From assembly GCA_015350385.1 (NCBI GenBank), contig WNKI01000001.1, forward strand, positions 9,479,118-9,543,117: a stretch of 64,000 bases of DNA. Direction: 5' to 3'. Shown here one piece after another: positions 56,767 to 64,000 of this stretch. The stretch comes from Aculops lycopersici. Taxonomy: Eukaryota > Arthropoda > Arachnida > Trombidiformes > Eriophyidae. Below the pieces are notes generated by a model, which ran no database searches, was not told the DNA's origin, and was given only the letters and a program-made list of their open reading frames with translations. Position 1 is the stretch's first letter. Every line of letters starts with the position of its first letter. The translations under genes were made by a program, and so were the position numbers.

Positions 56767-59359
56767 ATGAGATACAGGTACAATCATGGAAAACGGTTCT
56801 CGCGGCCGACCTTCGGATTGCGTCATGGACAATTTCCACACAAAAACAACAGGAGAAAGTCAACAAATGATTTGATCAAAGAGCTACGTAAGTTTCTTGG
56901 CATGATAAATTTGTCGTTGGGCCCAAATGCAGCTTGCTCAGTTCTCGGCTCGGCAGCGATTGAGTTGATGGATTTCGGACATACCTATTCAAAAGCAATT
57001 TTTGCCGCGATAGAGCGGAATGACACATCCGGCTTGCCAATAGAAATGCACAGCGATGGGTGGACTGAGTCAAATTTTGTCAAAAAGATGAGTGGTCTAC
57101 TCCACCTCGAGGAGGCTTATCAAGCGATCGAAACCCGGCGTACGGATGTGAGGAGTGTCAGATTTGAGGTGATTCCATGTGATTGGGGTGAAACTGCTAC
57201 AGCTTGTTCCACTAATAGCGTTAGGTTTGATCTAAACTGCTCAGAAAAAAATACGCAGGACCGCTGCTCAAAGAGTGTGTTTTTTTCCTGCATAGATCTA
57301 TCTGCGACTGATAAACAAACATAACGCTATTAGTGGAACAAGCTGTACCTATCGATCACAACCTATTCCAGACAATAAGATGCTCAGGTTGAACCACGGG
57401 GACACGATCTACATTAAACCTGTAATGAGCTCAGATCCGGAGGGCGCCGAATGCCACATTGGAACTTACAATGCCGAGCAAAATCGAGTTATTTATCATC
57501 CTCGGCCAATAAGGAAGCCGATTTATCGAAGAAAGAAATTGGTTTTCATAACTTTGCCGGCAGCACCGATGGATATTCGATTGAGATTTAATCTTTTTGC
57601 GATGCCTAGTAGAGTTACATTCAGGTATGAGCACAATGCGTTGCTTTATCACTCAAACCAAGTGAAGAGGCTCCATCCGGAGGAGCGGAATATTGAGCCC
57701 GCGAAATCATTTGAGCTCGATATCGATAGCACAAGATTCAACGAGAGCCAACAGAAGGCGATTAAGGGAATCTTGACGGGCGAGTGCAAGCCAGCGCCTT
57801 TCATCTTGTTTGGTCCACCAGGAACCGGAAAGACTCATACTCTTCTCGAGGCGGTGAGACAAATCTACTTTCGGGGGCCGCTAGAGAGAATTTTGATTTG
57901 CACCGGATCCAACGACTGCGCCGACGAATTATATCGCAAGCTGCTTGCCATGGAATCAATTGACCCAAAAAAAGTTATCAGGTTGAATGCTAAAAATCGA
58001 CGCGACAAGGTGAATGCAATTATCGACGATGAACCTGAGGATGCCACTGAGAGTGATCAGAGAGAAAGTGAGAAAAAAGAGGATGAGACCGAACTTGAGG
58101 GGGATCCCGCTAAAATCTTGGGCGATGGCGAATGCGAGAAAGATATTTCTGAAATTTTAGGCTGTGAGACTGAGACCGCAACTGGGGAAGATCGTGCTCA
58201 ATTCGATAAGGATCTAACGGAAGCATGGTTAGAAGGTATCGATGAATGTACGGACTCACTTTCAGGCGACATTGATGAAACACTCGATATCAAGCGGATT
58301 ATAGTATCAACTTGTGTCAACGCAGGCTCGATACAAGGGATCAAGTTTGACTACGCGTTCCTCGACGAGGCTGGCCAGGTGCACGAAGCTGACAGTCTCA
58401 TAGTGGCCACCAGGTTGCTGTCAACAGGTTTGCTAGTTTTATGTGGCGACCCATACCAACTTGGTCCAGTGGTCTCGTGCAAGATGGCTGAGGGTTTGGG
58501 CCTCGGATCCACTCTATTAGAGCGACTGTTTGGACTATATAACTACAAGAATCGAGACGAACGCTTTATTGCACAACTTAACACAAGCTACAGGTGCGAT
58601 CCGCGAATTTTGTCTGTGAGCAACGAGCTCTTCTACGACAACAGTCTAATTTGCGCAAATGAAACGCCGGAGGGTTTGATGAAGGCTATGAATGTCAGCT
58701 ACCCTCTCTTGATACATTCAACAGAAGCATGCGATTCTATCAAACCAAACGAAACGTCCTCATTCAACGAGGAGCAAGCCAAAATTTGCGCCAGGTATTT
58801 CCGGCAACTCATTGCCTTTGGCTATGTCTCGAGCCGAATCGGTATCATATCGCCATTCAAGAAGCAAGTGGGATACTTAATGAAGTACATCCAGGAAGTC
58901 ACTAGGGAGCTTAGGGTCGAATTCCCGCAAATTTCCACTGTCGAAAGATTCCAAGGCAACGAGCGCGACATCATCATCATTAGTACCGTCAAATCCTACT
59001 TTCCAGGTATGAAGGAGAAGCAGTTCATATTTCAAGAGAAGCGATTTAACGTTTCAGTAAGTCGAGCTCGTCACATGGTCATTGTGGTAGGCGATAGGCG
59101 GTTCCTCGAAAAGGATACCAGGTGTTGGCGCAGATATCTCGACAAGGCCGAGGAGGTTGGTCCTAGAAATACGTCGTCTTTGTCTAAACAAGCGAGAAAA
59201 TACCCCCCTTCGCGTAAGATAGTCAAAAGGGATAAAACAAGCATCTTTTCTCGTCTTTCCAAAGTCCATCGTCCACGAAGAAATTGGGATGGCATGCCGA
59301 ATGCTCACACGCGATACCGTCAGTCAAGAGAGGAGAGGCGATATTATCCCCAACATTAG
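56767..59359 (+). CDS. MOV10-like SF1 RNA helicase, copy 4, interrupted by a MITE
   Basis: The gene starts at ATG 56767 and ends at the stop ending at 59359. A TA-flanked MITE (57200-57345) breaks the frame after residue 144 (..VIPCDWGETA). Removing the element and one TA would restore the frame exactly (then TYRSQPIPDNK), matching copy 3 (ASYQSVRIPGNK). A possible intron inside the insert, 57220-57295, would also keep the frame, leaving 24 extra codons and an 838-residue protein. All helicase motifs downstream are intact: FGPPGTGKTHTLLE, FLDEAGQVHEAD, LLVLCGDPYQLGPVV, STVERFQGNERDI, NVSVSRARHMVIVVGDRRF. It has an acidic linker (about 58030-58280) unlike that of copy 3, and an Arg/Lys-rich tail after the core (about 59160-59355) that copy 3 lacks. 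Its core is a mosaic of copy-2-like and copy-3-like sequence. Confidence 0.85.
57200..57345. mobile_element. 146-bp Tc1/mariner-type MITE with perfect 24-bp TIRs
   Basis: Terminal repeats CAGCTTGTTCCACTAATAGC... at 57200-57223 and their reverse complement at 57322-57345 are identical over 24 bases and continue imperfectly inward. TA duplications (57198-57199 and 57346-57347) show a mariner-type insertion. There is no coding capacity. The insertion splits helicase copy 4. The near-perfect TIRs suggest a recent event. Its TIRs differ from those of the element at 45592, so a different transposase family member is implied. No second copy of these TIRs is seen in the window. Confidence 0.93.
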
Positions 59360-62052
59360 TAGCATAATAATTTAATGAACGAGATCTCAAAAGTTGATTC
59401 GTATTAGAGATAATCCATCTGGAAGAAGCTACATTTTGAATATCTATAGCATTAAGAATGGAAAATTATTAGATGGACCAATCATCAGCATTCATGACAT
59501 GCTAAATTCAGTGGAAATCTTCGAAACAAATTTCCTGCTGTCCATATAGTTGGGCTATCTCTCTTAACCTTTGACTCGCGTGAAAAAGGAGTCAACTCCC
59601 TCCTTTCTATTTTAAACGAGAAGTTTCTAGGGCTCGCCTCCAATTTAGAGTCATACTCAAGCAGAGAGCAGTTGGGTTAAATTGAACCAACCAATGAGAG
59701 GGGAGAGAGAGAGATATATATATACGGGGATTGAGTCAGCGATAAATCTGGATCCATATAGCTGAGTTTTAGTATGGACGAAAACATGGTGTAGATATAA
59801 CCATGAACAACTCTCACTGTCCCCTGTCAAATTTCCTCGTTGAAAATGAAGGTTTTCTGTCCGAAGAAAAGCTAAAAATGAAAGACAGTTGTCGCGGTGA
59901 AAGAAGATGATCTCGATTGCAAGCAATGAGGTCGTATTCATTAGTTTGTGGCCATGACATTAAGTCTGACTCGATAAATATATTTAGAAAAGCCGGTGAA
60001 AACTTTCTACACTCTAGCCGTTCAGTCAGTTGACGATATTTTGTCCTGTTTCCATTTTCAATTCAAGCACTATGAGTAACTAACGAATGCTCATTATCGA
60101 GTCTCTCCTTCATAACTCTTCCTCGATTTTCTCTGAACCTCGACGATGGTTTAGTTTTGTTGTGATAACTCGCAGCATAATGATGCAAACTTACTTAAGG
60201 TGAATACCGAGCAAGCTTATTGACTTTTGTTTTCAAACCGCATACCTGAATAATGATCTTACTCATAGAGCACATTTCACTCTTCTGAGTACAAGCTTAT
60301 AGCGGATTTGAATTAATTTCCCTCAAGTCGCTCGTTCGTCTAAAATAAACACTCAACAAACCGAGCCGACGGTTATATTGGCCAGTTAATATGTTTGCTA
60401 GACGTTCGCCTCTAGATCTCTCGCAACATCAGCATCCACCTCAATGGCTAGTCTGCTTCGCTCGACAGAATGCTCTGATACTAATTTGCCACTCTTGAAC
60501 CAAAAGTTACTAGTGGCACAATTTATTAAACTAGGGAGGGGGCGGACCACAAGGCAAATGGTTTGGATACGGAAACAGAAGTGGACTTTTTCAATTTGGC
60601 CCAAGGGCAGGCGAGTTAGTAGGTAGTTCTATTTTACTCTCATGAGTCCCTAGCACAATATACTCGATTCCACTGGGGCAACTTGTTTCTATGCCGCATT
60701 TCGCAGATTAGGACCACGCGAGAGAAAATTCACGTCAACCGGAAGTTGATGTCTAGCTCTCGCACAATTGTCGCCTTGATTCATTGCACAGCGAACGGGA
60801 GTCATTTGCAGGTTCGGCTTCTGCGCAAGTTGGAGTCATTATTTACTTAATCATCTAATCAACGAATCTTGGTCTTTCTCTGCCTTCTTTCTTCAGTTGG
60901 CACAAAAGAAAAAAGGGATGTCTATGTCTAGTCTATGGGAATAAAGTGTGTGCCGCATATCTTTGTTGGTTTATACTACCGAGTTTATACCAAGTAGCAG
61001 AAGTAGAATGGGTAGCAATAAGATCGTGACGGTCGAATTCAACTTAGATGATAATATGGCAGGAAAGATTGAAGAGATTGTAGTTGGTTCTATTTTTGCA
61101 ATCCTCGTTAGTGGTTTCCGCCGCCCGACCAAACAACGAATTCTGATTTGACAGCTCATATCTCCGTGTGCGCTGATTTGCTATGATCATCTTTACTCAC
61201 TTGATTGCAAAGGTGCCAGAAAAACACCATGACTTAGAAGCGACATCGCCGAGCGGCGCTAGGTGCGCGTTGAGAGGTACCTAGCGACCTGAGTGGTCGT
61301 ATAGTCCATGCGTACTGCGCACTCGCAGCTCTCGGGTGCTGTGCATCACACTTTGGTCCAGCGTGAGTGCGCTCGATTCACCAAGCTCATTGATGGAATC
61401 GAGGCTCATACCGTGGGTTTGTTAGTTGGACGGCAAGTGACTACCTCTGCACCAAGAGTCCAGATCCATTTCCTAACTATCTCAATCAAGAGGAACAAGC
61501 AAAAATGGAAGCGCCCTCAAGATGCAACTGAAGATTTAGGGCTGCCTCAAGTTTTGTACGTGCAACGGATTTGCAATCACCTCAATCAATAGCAGAAAGC
61601 AGCAATTAGAAGGAAGCAGAAGCAAAAGATTTCGAAGCATTAAACTGAAGCAACACTTGACCAACTCAAATTATAAAGTTGAGTTGTTGGAAGTGAACCG
61701 AGTTCCAGATCAGAGGTGAGTCATTTATTTTCTAGTTAGTCCGTTTTCTAGTTTGTTCCCTCCTACAAAGCAACCACTTGACTTTTCTATCTACATTGGA
61801 GTTGGTTGATCGAGTCAGCGGAAGTTTGCCGGCTAACTAACTAGAGAAACAGATGATTGCAAACGCGTCAGCTAACGAGATGACGCCGGCAAGTTTCTCT
61901 CATGAAGTAGTTTTTCTAAATATCGAAGTGAGATTGAGAACAAAGTTGCCAGTTAGGCGACTCGATTGATTGTGTAATCGCTATTGAGCAAAAAACTAAA
62001 CGGTCAGAGAAATAGTGGGAGCAAATTTAGTAATTTCGAGCCTCATTTCGAC

Positions 62053-62080
62053 CTCTCTTCGCCGGAAGAGGCGAAGAGAG
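62053..62080. repeat. Perfect 11-bp hairpin with 6-base loop
   Basis: CTCTCTTCGCC at 62053-62063 and GGCGAAGAGAG at 62070-62080 can form a stem around GGAAGA. It is intergenic, with no coding frame around it. Function unknown. Confidence 0.7.
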
Positions 62081-62989
62081 ATCACGTATCTACTATGTTG
62101 TTGCTCGTCATGTTTCCTAGTCGCCGATTGCGTGCTCGTTGTCTGTAAACATTGTGCCTCTTGCTTTCTCTCTTTCCCGTCGCTTGACAGCTAGTTAGAT
62201 AGAGTCGAGGGCGAGAGAAATGGAACTGGGAAATCCAATCCTCCATTATGCGACCTGCAACCAAGACGATGGCCCCAAGTTGTTGCTGCCGCTGCCGGCG
62301 ACTCGAGATACTAAATTACAACCAAATTCATTTGATCAGGTTGTAGGGCAAGTGGCAAAGTTTGAAGGCCAAAAGATGATATTGAATCCGAATGCAAAGT
62401 AGCCGCCAGACGAGCGGAAGTAGTGGACAAGTTTTGTGGCAGTGGCGCACGGAAACTCGCTTGCTAGTTTGAGCCGTCGGACGCCAACTGCAGTAGTGGT
62501 AACGGCAATGATGGCGGTGGTCTAGTGTTAGCCGAATGGCAGGTTGGCGGAACGCAAGTCGCTCGAGGCAAACAAATATGCCAACAATAGATCACCAGCT
62601 TAAAGTGGAGCAAGTGTCTATTACAACAGCAAGAACGGAGCCAGCGTAATAATGGCGCACAAACGGACCAATAGTTTGCCCTTCTCGCTTGCCGTTTGAG
62701 TGGCGGCACCTTGTTGGTGCCGCTAGTTTCATAGATCTAAACTCGAACCTTTCATGTTGCTATCAACTCCACAACGAGCGACTTGCCGCGATCTTGTATG
62801 AGTTGAGCTGGCCTTGCTCTTGCTGCTAGTTGTTGTGGTATACGACTGGCAGGTTAATATGCAACTGGAAGTGGTCAAATGGGCAAACAATTTGCCTAGA
62901 AATGCATGAATTCCAGTCGTGCGTCTGCCTTTCGCTGTCCGCTCCATCCGCCTTAGCTTTCTAGTCGCTAGGCTCCTCTTAGACGTGAA

Positions 62990-63020
62990 AAAGACTGCGC
63001 CATCAGGAACCGCAGTCTTT
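62990..63020. repeat. Perfect 10-bp hairpin with 11-base loop
   Basis: AAAGACTGCG at 62990-62999 mirrors CGCAGTCTTT at 63011-63020, followed by ATTC. It lies 20 bases after a GTCGCTAG octamer (62964-62971). Function unknown; a chance hairpin is possible. Confidence 0.6.
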
Positions 63021-64000
63021 ATTCTTTGCCTAAACTTAAGCGACTGTATGTTTGAGCGTGCGGCTAGCTCATAGACTTTTGTTAAGGCCAATAAGTGGTA
63101 ACGTCATGCAACTTGGTGGTTAGACGACTAGCAAGCCACACGCTTGCCATAAGCAGAGAGCAAGCGAGAGAGGGAGAGGGGGAGCGCGAAACATAATGCC
63201 ACCGAGCAGCTGAAGTGTCCGCCGACTTGAGACGCACAGGAATGCAAAATTGGAATTTACGCAACTCAAATCTCAGCTCTACCTAGTTTCAAGGCAAATT
63301 AGAATAAACTAGTCTAAAGCGAAATGGCCACCTGGAAAGCGCCGCCTCGACCTCATAACTCAAGGTCGCGCCTCTTCGTGCAATAATCGACTCAACGTCA
63401 CGGAACGACACATTGACTGACCGGAAGTCGGTGTGCTGGCACAATGGAAGCGTACGCAGTGGTAGTAGCAGTAGTGTTGGTGGCGGAGGCGGTGGCGAAT
63501 AGCAGGTACACTAATCGACATCATCATTAGCGTTCGGCGCAAGAATGTGTCGCAACGACTCGCCACCATTTGAGTCGATTGTCGGAGTACCTGAGCTTTG
63601 GAATGTCGCTGCCGCTACCGCCGCCGTCGCTACAAAGAGGTAGTGGCCGCGAGTCGATTACTTGGGTTACTTTGTGGTGGTCGTTGGAGTTGGATTTGTC
63701 GTCGGCGTCGGCGTCGGCGTCGGAGTCGAAGGTGAGAATCGGCGCATAACATGGAGCAAGAACACGAATGTCAGCTACGGATGCCACTAGGCGCACTTAC
63801 TCCGCTTGCCAACTGATTAGGCTGCCGGCGCTAACTGAACAGGTTAGGTACATTAGTGGGCGCTGTCAGTTAGGTTGCGTCAGTTGGCGGCGCCAGTTTT
63901 GTGCGGCTGGCTTGCGGGCAAAATTTGTCTGCCATCTGAGAGTTTGGGTGTTGCAGTTGAGAGTTGGGATGTGACTCAATCCTCGCGGTGTTGCACTATA

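Larger units (their letters stand above)
59360..64000. other. 4.6-kb region with no recognised gene; promoter-like parts
   Basis: No open frame here shows a recognisable domain. AT-rich to about 60700, then increasingly CpG-rich. At 61252-61290 a GCTAGGTGC...TACCTAGCGAC inverted pair of the dispersed motif occurs, and a strong donor-like CAGAG|GTGAGT lies at 61711-61721, which would fit a non-coding first exon of a gene extending right. Two perfect hairpins lie at 62053-62080 and 62990-63020. A purine-rich tract is at 63160-63190. Confidence 0.4.

Noticed and set aside
49952..59359. Helicase cluster as a bacterial contaminant or prokaryotic defence island
   Set aside because: Neighbouring genes, spacers, MITEs and codon patterns are eukaryotic; no operon structure or ribosome binding sites.
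61308..61592. 94-codon plus-strand frame in the right-hand region
   Set aside because: No domain; short and next to a donor-like site, more consistent with a non-coding first exon.

Overview
The window looks like nuclear DNA of an arthropod, possibly a chelicerate such as a mite. It carries a Beaten path (Beat) guidance immunoglobulin gene, a RIM active-zone gene, a KANSL1 chromatin-complex gene, an SPAG7 homologue and a PP1 catalytic subunit. Introns have GT-AG borders, CAA/CAG-coded glutamine tracts and GA/CT microsatellites are common, and there are Tc1/mariner remnants. There are no bacterial operons and no CRISPR array. I could not fix the species.

Layout. 1-196: edge of a pancreatic-lipase-like gene (minus). 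240-7250: a decaying tandem array with a repeat of about 2.47 kb. It holds three cathepsin-L-like cysteine protease copies (relic, intact at 3744-4760, and a pseudogene whose active-site Cys is now Ser), interleaved with relic pieces of the neighbouring transporter gene. 7731-9962: a multi-pass SLC22-like transporter (minus). 10898-15059: the 3' part of RIM with its C2B domain over four exons (minus). 17823-25297: a seven-exon Beat gene (plus), with a 1,584-nt symmetric exon that would add a third Ig domain. 25813-27054: a two-exon gene of uncertain identity (minus). 29822-34270: a very long Thr/Ser-rich type II membrane protein (plus). 38145-38987: an unknown protein (plus). 39056-39817: SPAG7 (minus). 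40187-41998: KANSL1 with a PEHE domain (minus). 43492-44433: an intronless PP1 (plus). 45592-46129: a deletion-derived mariner with TA target duplication.

46619-59359 is a tandem array of four MOV10/Armitage-like SF1 RNA helicases on the plus strand. One is divergent but open, one is a decaying pseudogene, one is intact, and one is split by a 146-bp TA-flanked MITE. The array shows mosaic sequence sharing that suggests gene conversion. MOV10-family helicases act in small-RNA and transposon/virus control, so a private expansion invaded by DNA transposons is the most striking biology here. 59360-64000 has no recognisable coding gene.

The most useful new observations are: (1) the Beat cassette exon built from the back half of one Ig domain and the front half of the next; (2) the MOV10-like helicase array with conversion mosaics; (3) the MITE in helicase copy 4, which contains a possible intron whose removal would restore the reading frame; (4) the catalytically dead protease copy and conversion tracts in the protease array; (5) a dispersed octamer CTAGCGAC/GTCGCTAG that is over-represented and often occurs as inverted pairs in gene-start-like DNA. 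All alignments and counts were made by eye.
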